NCBI GenBank assembly: GCA_905221605.1
Contig: CAJNDS010002382.1
Coordinates: forward strand, 265,007 to 329,006
Source of the DNA: Symbiodinium natans
Taxonomy: Eukaryota > Sar > Dinophyceae > Suessiales > Symbiodiniaceae
Length of the DNA stretch: 64,000 nucleotides
Direction of reading: 5' to 3'
Shown here: one piece after another, positions 1-10,691 of the stretch
Numbering within the stretch: position 1 is the stretch's first letter
Layout: every line of letters starts with the position of its first letter
Notes under the pieces: generated by a model
Seen by the model: only the letters and a program-made list of their open reading frames with translations
What the model was told of the DNA's origin: nothing
The model's database searches: none
Made by a program: the position numbers and the translations under genes

Positions 1-148
1 CTCTGGAATTCTGGAATGTAAGTTACATGTGTCGCTCGTGCTCCTACTCTGCGGGGGACTCTTGACAAAGAACCCTCAGCCCATGGCCCCAAGTTTGGAT
101 TATGTGCTGAAGAAGCTGACACGCGCACATGCGCCACATCTGGGTTTT

Positions 149-1671
149 CTACTGAATAGGCACATGCGAGACGTTGTTCCAGAGAGAGGTGATGGTTCCC
201 AGGGAACCCTCTGCAACCACGGAGCCCATGGAGTCCCCGCGCACGCCGCAGGTTTGGAAATCTAGCTCGTGCACGGCCGCGACAATGTCACCAGCACTGA
301 GATACTCCCAAGGGTTGCATTTGCAGTGTCTCCTAAACATACGGATGTGTTACCGAGCGGACGGTGGCCCGACCAGCAGATAATGCACGTCTCCGTCTCC
401 ATGCTTACGTGGACTACGGTGCCGAGCGAGCCCTCTAGCACCACTCGCCCATCGAAAGGCAAATCACGGGTCGCCCTGACCACATCATTTACTCGAATGA
501 ACTCGTGTGGTGCACACTTGTGAATCTGATACCTCTGGACCACTGTCTCGGCCAGCTCTCTGCCGAGCCATTCGACCCGCATGGGCTGTACGCTGTGACG
601 CAGCACTCCTTGAGAGCCCTGACGCACTACGGCGCCGTGATCGTCGCCCACGTGGCCCACAGAACCAAAATCGAGGTCGTATGCTGCCTTCACAATGTCT
701 CCGTCGCACAGGTAGTCAGCCGCAGAACACTTGCGAATCTGATCCTTCGTTACTGCGGTCTCTGCCAAATCACGGCCAATCCAAGCAACACGATCTGTCC
801 TGCCAGGCTGGCGCTTCAAGATTCCTATGGAACCGGCTGCCACTATTGCGCCCTGCCAGTCAGGCAAGTGCCCGACAGCTCCAAAGTCGAGGTCGCACGC
901 TGCAGCCACCACATCGCCTTCCAGTAAATACTCTTCATCATGGCATTTTCTCACCTGTCTCACCGTCACAGCTGTTGTGCCCAAGCTTCGGCCCGACCAA
1001 ATCACTTGACAGGCTGCTGGCAAATAAAGCTTCACCAGGATTCTATATGGAATGATGGATGCACGCGCACGTGTGTAGCGCTCAATCACATCATTCCCAA
1101 AGTGACTAGAAATCTGCCAAGTCAGGCCCATAGTCTCGCCGCTTACGCCATAGCCCGGCTGCTGCCGGCATTGCAGCACGACTTTTGCTAGCTCATCTCC
1201 GAACCACCCCGGACTTGTGTAGACATCTTGCTCGGCATATTTTGGCGAGGGCGATGTATACAACTGCACACTCTCCGCGCCTCCGAGGGTGTGAATTGCC
1301 TTCACCTGCGAACCATCCAACAAGACATCCCCAGGTAGAAGTAAGCCTCCTTCCCGCAGAACTGAGACTAATTGACATGCGCTCAGCCCATGATACGACA
1401 CGTGCCACTCTTCGAAGATGCGCAGACCGGCAGCACGTGCTGGGATCTTGATGCCAAACCCTGCAAATCCCAGAGGCAATTCGTATCGCTCACCCGCTAC
1501 ATTCATGACCTCAGGGAGCCCAGACCTTTCTGCACAACCTTGGCAATAGCATCGGTCATGTGCGGAGTCGAACTCTGCAGGCGACAAACCCAAGGACAGC
1601 AGAAAATCCTTGCATCTGTGAAAATATTGGCAAGTAACCCTCCGTGCTTTCGACGGCCGTGGCATGTCCAT
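149..1671 (-). CDS. NEURL4-like domain protein with tandem SH3-like repeats, frameshifted
   Basis: One long open frame runs from an ATG at 1671 to 262 and continues in another frame from about 342 to 149. Residues 14-46 carry a Cys-rich stretch (CQYFHRC, RCYCQGC). Residues 64-215 include PLGFAGFG, FEEWHVSYHG, LLPGD and SPSPKY, a pattern I associate with the C-terminal region of NEURL4-type proteins and with many dinoflagellate proteins. From residue 222 there are four repeats of about 65-70 residues, each with W-x-GR-x-L, a KC pair, GD-V-x-AA-x-DLDF and GS-x-G. They look like small SH3/KOW-type beta domains. Repeat 4 starts in the main frame and finishes in the second frame with exactly one base missing, near position 342. 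The role is unknown; an adaptor is a guess. An uninterrupted 1.4-kb exon is unusual beside the intron-rich neighbours. The assignment rests on recalled family patterns. Confidence 0.6.
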
Positions 1672-2475
1672 GCTGGCTGAAGCATCCCAAAACCCGACCG
1701 TCTGTCTACGCCCGTCCAGCTTACTTCGGAGGTGTCAGCTGACGTCTCAGTTCGATCTACTGTATTCATGGGATCAAGGACGCAACCAGAAACTGAGACA
1801 AACAACAAACACCCCTAAACGTCTGGCCATCCATGTGCCACTTCCTTCCAGTAAGATCAACTGGCGTCACAACTACAAGAATGTCAAATGTCCGGATATG
1901 TCTGACAGTGCTTGCGGTCTACGCCGGCATAATGAACTCAGTAGGCACGAGCAGGTGAATGCTGAGCAAAAATGGCCATCTGTGCGAATAGCGGAAGGGC
2001 TCCTGTGCCTGTTTCAGCGCCGGCAAGCGTCGATTGTTGGCTGGCTGCTGCCGGTGGTGCTGGTGGCTGTTGATTTTGGCGTCGAAGCTAATCTTGGTGA
2101 TACTACTGCCAGCCCAAATCTTCCCCAAACCCTCAAACTGTCAAACAAACCCTAAACCTGAAAGCCCACGAATTAAACCCTGAAATGCTGGTTACAGCGA
2201 ACCCTTCGGCAAGAGCCGAGGTCGAGGTCCCGACGCCTCTCACCTCAATCTGGCTCTTGTCGGAAGCGCGCCTGGCTTCAACTGCAGATCGGAATGGGGG
2301 CGCATCATGTTGCTTGTATATATGTGTAGAAAAAATAGAAGTATGTATACATAGATAGATATCTACCTCTCTCTCTCTCGATATGTGTAAATGGAAGCAA
2401 GTACATACTTGTAGATGTATATACCAATGAAGGGACACATCGGATGCAAGAAACCAACTACCTGCGTACATATGT

Positions 2476-2476
2476 A

Positions 2477-2507
<31 letters not shown>

Positions 2508-2563
2508 GTAAATTGCACCATGCACATATATATATATATATATACATGCATATAGATAGAAAG
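2476..2563. repeat. (TA)n microsatellite pair
   Basis: Two TA runs are separated by a short TGTAAATTGCACCATGCACA spacer. They make several Tyr/Ile-rich open frames that are artefacts of the repeat. Confidence 0.9.
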
Positions 2564-5139
2564 CATAAGTATTTTGTGAAAGACACATTGGCTGATTTGG
2601 GTAGGTGTTGAATTGAGCCCAAGGTGCCCACTTCAACATGCATGTCATACACCTCCAACCAGGCCCGAAAGTCCCCCGCACCAAAGGCTGCAGTCCGAGC
2701 GCAAACTAAAACCTCCCTCAATCTGTCCACCGTCTCCAATTTAAGGCACATGCCCCAAACCTCGACCTCTCGCGCGGGACTTCGAAGTTTTCGATTCCTT
2801 CGAAGTGCTCGAGGCCTTCGGAATGAAAACGCACCGAGGCTCGGAAGACTTCGAGTGGCTTAAACAAACGCCCGAGCCTTGAATGAATAGCTACGGTTCT
2901 TGAACCCTCTGAAATGGCACCCAGTTTAGTTTACGGGGAAGCCCCCGTGCCCCCAAAACAAAAATTGGCATCAATCTCTCCTTCACAGCCGAGAACCTTA
3001 AAAACCTGATGGTTGGTTACAATTGCTGGGGTCCTCTGAGCTGTTGGCTTCCACCTCACGCTTGAGAAGCTTCATTGGCCTAAAGTCCTAAGGCCCTCAA
3101 GGCTTTAGGCGTTTTTGGGGGGCCTAAGCCGTTAGATTTTCCTTGGGCCTTGGGCCAATGGCGCATCTCAAATTCTGTGAATTTGTATTTCTTGCTTAGG
3201 CAAGCCAGGCAAAGACCTCAACTTCTTTCCGGCAGGGTACCTTAATGGAGATTTGAACCAAAACAAGTCATGAAGGAGTTGAGACGATGCTTTCGTAGTG
3301 CATGAGGTTTAAAGGATTCATTCAGGGTCTCATTCTGTAACTGATATACCCTCAGAATATTCTGGGAGTTTTTTGGGGGGGGGGGTTTACGACGGTCTAA
3401 GGGTTTCATGAGCAGAGATTGGGTTCCAGAGTACTCTTGCGATCTTGGAGACAGCATACACGCAGAATCCGGAGCGCAAAGTCGTTGACGCAGCTTTGGC
3501 TTCTTCATCCAAATCGAAATATCGACAGGCATGGCCTACAGCACCGGTACCTAGATTCCGTAACCCTGATGAAACGCAAAGCCAACCAAAAAGCCCGTAA
3601 ACGCCCCAAATGCGAAGTCCCTAGGCACCATGCAAAGTGGAAGCCTAGCTGGGCCTAGCTCTAAACACCCCCTAACCCTGGAGCGGTTGGAACGGCCGTT
3701 TAACCCCCCTCCCACGCCCCCACCTATGCTGGCTATGCTCTCCTCGCAAGTCTCAGCACCTCCGCGCGACACAATAGGTTTCGAGTTCAGAGAGTGCGTA
3801 GGCCTGTCATCGGCCCTGAAGGTCCCGTAGTTCATATTTCTTGGCCCGTAGTTGGAGCTAGCTTCATGATTGGGCTACAAGAACCGAAATCCGAAAGGCC
3901 ACTTGATTCGAAGGAGTGTGTATGTGTGTGTGTGTGTGCTTGAGTGAGGCCTGGCTGGATCCCGCATCTTAAGTGCAAGCAAAATGTTCTTATGACGAAA
4001 GGGAGGCCTCCAAAGAGCTCTTCGCCTGCGCTGTCGAGGCTGACTGAGCCATCCGTGCTCTCCATCTCTCCATCAAAGGCTGCTGCCGGCCTGTCACCAC
4101 TGTAAGCTTTAGGGTGAGAGGCTTGACTCTGCAGGGCCTATAGCAGTCTTAGGCATCTTGGGAGGGCGGGGGGGCTTGGATACCCTCACAGCTTCTGAGG
4201 AAGAAAGCACCTTTCGGTCGTCAGCGGCTGCCGGGCCCACTTCGCACATCTGATCCCGACTTAACAGCGACTCGCTGCGACGTTGAGCAACCCACAAGAC
4301 ATCCCAAAAGCACAAGCGCAAAACCCTGCATCCCCTTAAACATCCTCGGTTAGATGCCAAAGATCGCCCAAGTCACCAGAAATCTCGGAAAGCGGGGTGC
4401 CAAACAAAGATGGGCAGGTTCCGGCCCTCCAGCTATGCTCACAACTCGTATCCCAAAACCCAGGCCTAGGCCAGCCCGTTCTTCTCCCGGCCCATGGCCC
4501 AAGGCAATTGTGGACGCTAAGGCAGCGTGGGTTGGGCTGTTGGGAGGTTCTGGCCCTACGGCTAAGGCGGCTGAGCTTCAAAGGGGTCAGACCGGGAACA
4601 ACCTGGGGGGTAACTTAAGTCGGGGCTGGGCGCAGTCTGGAATGCCATGTAAGCCATGCAATGCTGCACAGGTTCTGGAGACACACGTGGACCAGGTTGG
4701 TAGCATAAGCTGGATGCCTGCATCTGAAGGCCTTCCATGTCCGTTGTTCAGCATGGATTGAAGCGTATAGAGCTGAGCAACAGAGCAGAAGGCAATCGAA
4801 CAGCCAAAGTAAATAACTGCGGCTAAAGTCCATTAGTAAGGCTTTCATCGCTGTCTGCCATATTGGAGCTTTCATCACAAGACTCCCTACAATTGAAGAG
4901 CAGCACGAACTTCCATAATCCGCCGAGGTTTTGGGCCGTAGGTGTATGTGGAGCACCCCCAGATCAGAGGCATTTGGGCTTGAGCCTAGGACGCCCCCCC
5001 CCCCCCCCCCCCAACATACCCCCAGCCCCCTTTCGTTAGCGGTGCCTTTAAGCCTTTGAGACTTGTGCATTGTGGTCTTGCTACGGCCAGGAGCAACTCC
5101 CCTGTAAGACCTGTAAGTCCTATGAGCCCCATGAGCATG

Positions 5140-5282
5140 GGTCGAAGCGCGTTTCGGGTCCGCCCGATCGTGGACGGGGGTGTGTGTTTCAGGTGCGCCG
5201 TGCGTGGCCGCGGGGGTGCGTTTCAGGCTCTGCTGGAATGCGTTTCGTACAGGCCAAGGTGCGTTTCAGGTCCGGCACCACC
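5140..5282 (+). repeat. GTTTCAGG-containing degenerate repeat units, left side
   Basis: The word GCGTTTC(A/G)GG(T/C) or a close variant recurs about five times, separated by GC-rich spacers such as GTCCGCCCG and GTGCGCCGTGCG. The reverse complement of the same word lies beyond the telomere-like block, at 5825-5960. Confidence 0.6.
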
Positions 5283-5518
5283 ATGACATGAAAGCCACAA
5301 GTCCGAAGCCCCTCAAGCCACCCGCTACAAGCCATGTCAGGCCGCGTTCAGGTTGTAGGGTTTATTGTATTTATAGGGTCCAAGACTTATAGGGTTTAGG
5401 ATTTAGGGGTTTACGCTTGAGTGTGCTGACGCTGTTCACGAACGAAGGTGATGCCCTGCAACCCAAACCCGAACCCTAGACGCTAAACCCAAAACCCCAA
5501 AGCCTGAAGGCCTCATCC

Positions 5519-5822
5519 CAACCCTAAACCCTAAACCCTAAACCCTAAACCGTAAACCGTAAATCGCAAACCGTAAACCCTAAACCCTAAACCCTAAGCC
5601 CTAAAACCCTAAAACCCTAAACTCTAAACCCTAAACCCTAAACCCTAAACCCTAAACCCGAAACCCGAAACCCGAAACCCTAAAACCTAAACCCTAAACC
5701 CTACACCCTAAACCGTAAACCCTAAACCGTAAACCCTAAACCCTAAACCCGAAACCCTAAACCCGAAACCCTACACCCTAAAACCTAAACCCTAAACCCT
5801 CAACCCTAAACCCTAAACCCCA
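5519..5822. repeat. interstitial telomere-like array (CCCTAAA)n
   Basis: About 300 bp consists almost wholly of CCCTAAA heptamers with the variants CCGTAAA, CCCGAAA, CCCTACA and an 8-mer CCCTAAAA. CCCTAAA/TTTAGGG is the telomere repeat reported for dinoflagellates and plants. The variants and the unique DNA on both sides show this is an old internal array and not a chromosome end. Confidence 0.93.
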
Positions 5823-5824
5823 AG

Positions 5825-5960
5825 CACCGCGCCTGAAATGCACCATGTGTGCGTCTGAAATGCCCCGGGCATGGTTCTGAATTGTCTCCCGTCGGGATCC
5901 CGAACACCGGGCCTGAAATTCGGACCTGAAATGAACCCAGGTGTGTCAGAAACGTACAAC
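5825..5960 (-). repeat. CCTGAAA-containing degenerate repeat units, right side
   Basis: The words CCTGAAATGC, TCTGAAATGC, CCTGAAATTC and CCTGAAATGA recur. They are the reverse complement of the GTTTCAGG units left of the telomere-like block, so the two sets flank that block in inverted orientation. Confidence 0.6.
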
Positions 5961-8900
5961 GCTCCATGAGCATGAACCCTATAATCCCTCTGAAACCTAC
6001 GGCTGCTTCAGGCTCTGCATGTCTCTCCGCATGCATCATCCAGGCATGTGCCACCTTTTTCCTTCTTGCCATGTCATCGTGGGAAGGTTGTGTGTGAACT
6101 GTGAACTCAATACTGGAAGAGGACCTCTAGGCTCCCGAGAATTCCGCGGGAAGCGTACCTGGCATCACACGATCGCTTCGCCCCCACTACATGCGGAACC
6201 CCATCTACCCTAAGGCCCGCCCGAAACGCCCGAGAGATGCCTACCCAGCCGAAGTCTCCATTTTTGGGCTTTTAAAGGCTTTAGAACCCAAGTGACCTTT
6301 GAACCCAATAACTGCGTCCAGGGCGGCTGATGGCCATCGCTGGGAGCTGGTAAGTGCCAGTGCCGACACCCTGTCAGGTTTCTCCAAGCATGCACTTGGC
6401 TTTTGTGCATGTCTACGATATACTAGAACAAATTGTAGCCCAGTTTTCTTGTAATTCTTTTGTTGTTTTGACCTTGGCAATATGCATACTTTGAACTGAC
6501 ATGACATGCATTGACATTGTGTTGTTTTATGAAGCCCGGCTAATACATCACCTACGGACCTTACATGCGTACTTCTGCCTGAAGGTTGGAGACTGCGGAG
6601 CTGACTTGCGTGAGGGAGTCCCCCCCTACACACACTATCTGCCTCGGTGAGAAGACATGAGCAACAATCATGTCGCATGAAGAAACCAATGTCCAGCTCC
6701 AGACAAGTTCTGCAGCCGGGCCTCGTCAACAAAACTCTTCATCCCCTGGTCCCTCCAAGCTAGCTACAGTACTGCTTCTCAATTTTTGTGCTCCCGAAGA
6801 AGCCCCGACAAAGTCCCCCCAGAAACCACCCTACACCCTTCATAACATCCTTCTAGAAATGAGGGCCCAAAGCACTGAATGCCCGGCCTGACAGCTAAGC
6901 TCCACCTTCTCCAAAGTCGTGAGGTTCCGGGCGTAGGCAAACTTCAGCGTTGCCCCATCCTCGCGTGAAAGTATAGGCCGGCACTCTTCCAAAGTTAGGG
7001 GTTTGTACAAGTCTGTCAGGTTCAGGGTTTTGGGGTTTCGGGCCGAGACGACTAGGACATCAGCTCGCAGCGTCAGCCTTTAAGTTACCATGGGCTACAT
7101 GCTGAAAGTGAAGTCCGCAACCCCACTCGCAACACCGCATCTTCCTTGCTTATTGGCTGTTCGGTACGAGAACAGCAAGTCCCAACCCATTCGATGTTGC
7201 TTGCGGAGAAAGAAAAAGAAGCCAAGGCATAATCATCACCTCACCCTCACACACGCACAGACTCTCCGATATACCATTCCACAGGCTGGTCCTGGACACC
7301 GCACTGCGCAAGCTGCTTCCTGAAAAAAGTGTAGTGGACGGGCTCACGAACACGGGAAGAGTAACTGAAGCCAGCGACATCCAAAGACCTCGAAACATGT
7401 TCATGGGTCTGTGCCGAAATCGGCCAACTCACTGCACAAGTTGATGCAGCCCCGAAGATGATTCCAACACCCTCTGAACCTGAAAGCCATTCTCAGAACA
7501 GCAGTGGACAGACCTTCACGGGCTTGGGATTCAGAGCGCGAGCTCCCTTCTTTTTTACACAGCCCGGCTTGACCTGACTACAGGAACTATTCCAGGTCGA
7601 GCCAAAGAGATTCCGAGCCTAAGGGCCTGCAACTTCGAAGCCTAGAGCAACCCGGAACTGCTTTCACAAGCTACATGTTTGAGATTTCCAAACCCCCCCG
7701 CCCCCCAAACTGTAAACCACGACATCAGGATCTTCGATTTCAATGCGCAGACGGACTTGCACGCAAGCGCGAAGCCTGTTCTCGAAGTAATTCTGGGAGC
7801 CTTTCTCGGACAAGAGCGCTTCATTGGCCCAGTCCTGGCTCTCCAAAAATGACAGCAGAGTTGGCCCCCTTTTTTTAAAGGGGTTGCGCTGCCACTCTCT
7901 TCGTTGAGCATATAGCATGCTATACTGAAGGGAACCTTTTTCTCTTCTCCTCCCGCGACAATGACATGTAAGCATTTTAGTCTTGGTGCAGGGATTTTGT
8001 GGTTTTGCGGTAAGTCTGCGTGGCTTTAGACTGGCCATGTTAACTACGACGATGGCAGAAGGGCAGAAAATAGTAAACGAAATCATGGCTTGATCATGAG
8101 GCTGCGCGGATCATGGAGACTTAGTTCGTTCCTCCCCCCCGGCACCGCCGTCGAACCTGGCTCGACAGCATCACAACCCCTACATGCGCACCCTCCCCCC
8201 TCCCCCCAAGCTCTTCACCACCGTGTTCTTCCAGCATCCGATCCCTGGTGCCCTTCCCAAACGTCGGAGGGGAACCGGCGGCGCATGCAGCGCGATGATC
8301 TTCTGCTTCACAGCCTCGTGGCTTGCGCTTGTCTTGTTCAACGCAAACATGGCAAACCCTCGGCTCTGTGGGGACTATATGGACTCTAATCACCGAAGAA
8401 AAGAAGGTCGCAGTTGACACTGATACGGCTAGCGCTACAGCCAGATCACACCCTGCTTGGAAGGGGCAGGCATGCCACAAGAGGTTTGTAGCAGGTGCGG
8501 CGACCTCCTCGCGGATTTGCAAGTGGATGCTGTCTACAGAGCTAGCTCCTGAGGAGGTTTGGCAACGCTCGGGACTAGTGTACATTGGTTTAGAACTTCC
8601 CGAACTTCCCAGCCCTTCTACGCCCTCATGGCGCAGGGCTTTCGGGCAGATGGCCTTGACCGTGTCCGTCGGCTGCACACTGAGTGAAGCAAACTTGCCT
8701 CTTCCAGTCTCTCGGAGGTTTCATAGCGTGGGGGTAGTGGGGGGGAGTTCAGGAGTCAGTTGAAGGCTTGGGGCTTTGTGAAGGCTTCGAGCGCTTCTTT
8801 TTTCCGGGGGGGGGGGGGGGGGTGTAAGACTTCAAGCATCCTCGTCAGCTGTCGCAGACATGGGAGACACTCTTTTGGGCAGTGCCCTGTCCCTTTAGCA

Positions 8901-10691
8901 TGCCGAAGGCTTCAGCCCTGCAAACATAACAAGCTTCTACCAAAAACCTTGAACTTCTTGTCGTCCTGGACCCCGAAAACCCAAACAGACCTGTAGACTG
9001 CATAGGGTACAGAGGGCTTCGAAGGGTTTAGGCTTGGAGAGCTTAATTAGGGTATAGGGCTTCGGATTCAGGGTTCAGATATCCCTGATCCTACACCCAC
9101 CTGCATCTGCACTGTAGTAGACCTTGATCTGCATGGCGTCGCGTCCCGATGCGCGCAGGCCTGTCTCAGGGTTTGCAGAATTATGAGGAGGGTTCAGGGC
9201 TTATGACCTCAATGAGCCCTGAACACCCTCAACATGCGTATTCCACCCCACATGCAACTTCTGGCCTCTGGGAACCCAAAACCTTGTCCGGAGTAGCCCT
9301 CCAAACAAGGAAAGCGAACCCTATTGTCTGTTTTTGCCCCCACCCTCGGTGTGGGGTTGTTCGATTTATATGGCTCTTTGTTTCATTTTTTGTTCGGCCT
9401 TTCGAAAGCACAAGGTCGCTGTATAGGTAAAACCCTACAGCGCATCTTCAGCTTTCACACGGGTCACGCCCTCCGACAGTCTGACAGGGCTTTCCACTGC
9501 TGGGTTTAGGGTTTCGAGGGTTCAAAAGGGTTTTCGGGTTTAGGAGGCCCTTCCGAAGACTTGGAGGCTCTTGACTCTTGTGTTCAGGTGGAGGATGCGT
9601 GTCCAAGAGGCGCAGGGGTTTCGTAGCTTGCGATAGAGAGGGCATGTCAGCAAACCTGGAAAGACTGCAAATTCAACCATGAAACCCTAAACCCTAAACC
9701 CCAAACTGGTCAGGGCTTGACTGCGCAAGGATTTTGAGGATCTCGTATTTTCTTCCAACCACCCCCCCCCCCCCCAAAAAAAAACAAAATGAAATAAATA
9801 AACAAATAACAAATAAATAACATAAACGCGGCACCTCGAGCATTTCGTACATATACTCAAGTTAGTTCATGTGAGCTTTTAGTTAGGGGCTGTCAGGGGG
9901 GCGGGGCTAGAACTCCCCAACGTTGCAGATAGCTCCACCCTGAACTCTGCACCTCGAGCATAAAATCTCGAAACCTGGTCCCGCCTGGATCCGAAGCAGA
10001 CAACGGGCCGCACCCGCACTAACTCCCCAGCGGAGAGATACAGAAGTCTGAGCCGGATTCACGGGAAGTGGAGCGAGATTTGAGGCATGAATCCGGGTTA
10101 TACACGAACTACCATCGCAGCCGTTGCAGAACTGTCCCTGCGAGCGATGCGCCACTGAAACCTCGAAGATACTGGCAGCTCTCCAAAGCTGGCATGGCGC
10201 GGTGGACCACTCTGCCTTCACCTCCCCCTCTCTCCGAAAGCCCCAGCCCAGCTCTCAAATCGATGTCGAACATTTGCTCAGAAATCCTCTGCCGCCAGCT
10301 GGCTCTGACAGCCTTACGGGCCTTACTCCCAAGGTCCCTACATGCCACGCACATCGCCGAACCCTGTCAGAAGACAACTCACAAACCCAGCGAGCACTGA
10401 AGGCTGGAGGCTTTTGCCATGTCCTGCGCTCGAGTGTCTCACTTGTCCTCCTGTTCAAGAGCTCTGCAGTATCTTGTTGAGGAGAGATTTCACTTTCCGA
10501 CAACATACTTTCATGCGAAGCCATGTGTGCTCTCAAGGAAAGGGGTCTGCCCGTGGGCAGCGGGTGAATTGCAAGTGCAGACCAGTCAACTTCGGCTTAT
10601 TAAATATTTCCAGGATTGCAAAATCCCCCAAGGTTTACAGGGTTCTGAGACATTTGGGATCGGGGCAGACAAGGGGTTCTCTGGGATAGTC

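Larger units (their letters stand above)
1672..10691. other. gene-poor spacer with telomere-like words
   Basis: I could assign no gene in this stretch. It holds scattered CCCTAAA/TTTAGGG-type words, a (TA)n tract, a (TG)n run near 3918-3940, a C19 run at 4994-5012, a G17 run at 8806-8822, a C14 run at 9762-9775, and the telomere-like block described separately. One exon-like minus-strand fragment at about 2232-2285 reads EARRASDKSQIE followed by a GTGAGAGG donor-like site. It has no neighbours I could join to it. The remaining open frames here look like chance. Confidence 0.6.

Noticed and set aside
4200-4300. Minus-strand SLLSRDQMCEVGPAAADD peptide as an exon
   Set aside because: Protein-like but with no clear acceptor and donor pair and no neighbouring exon to join.
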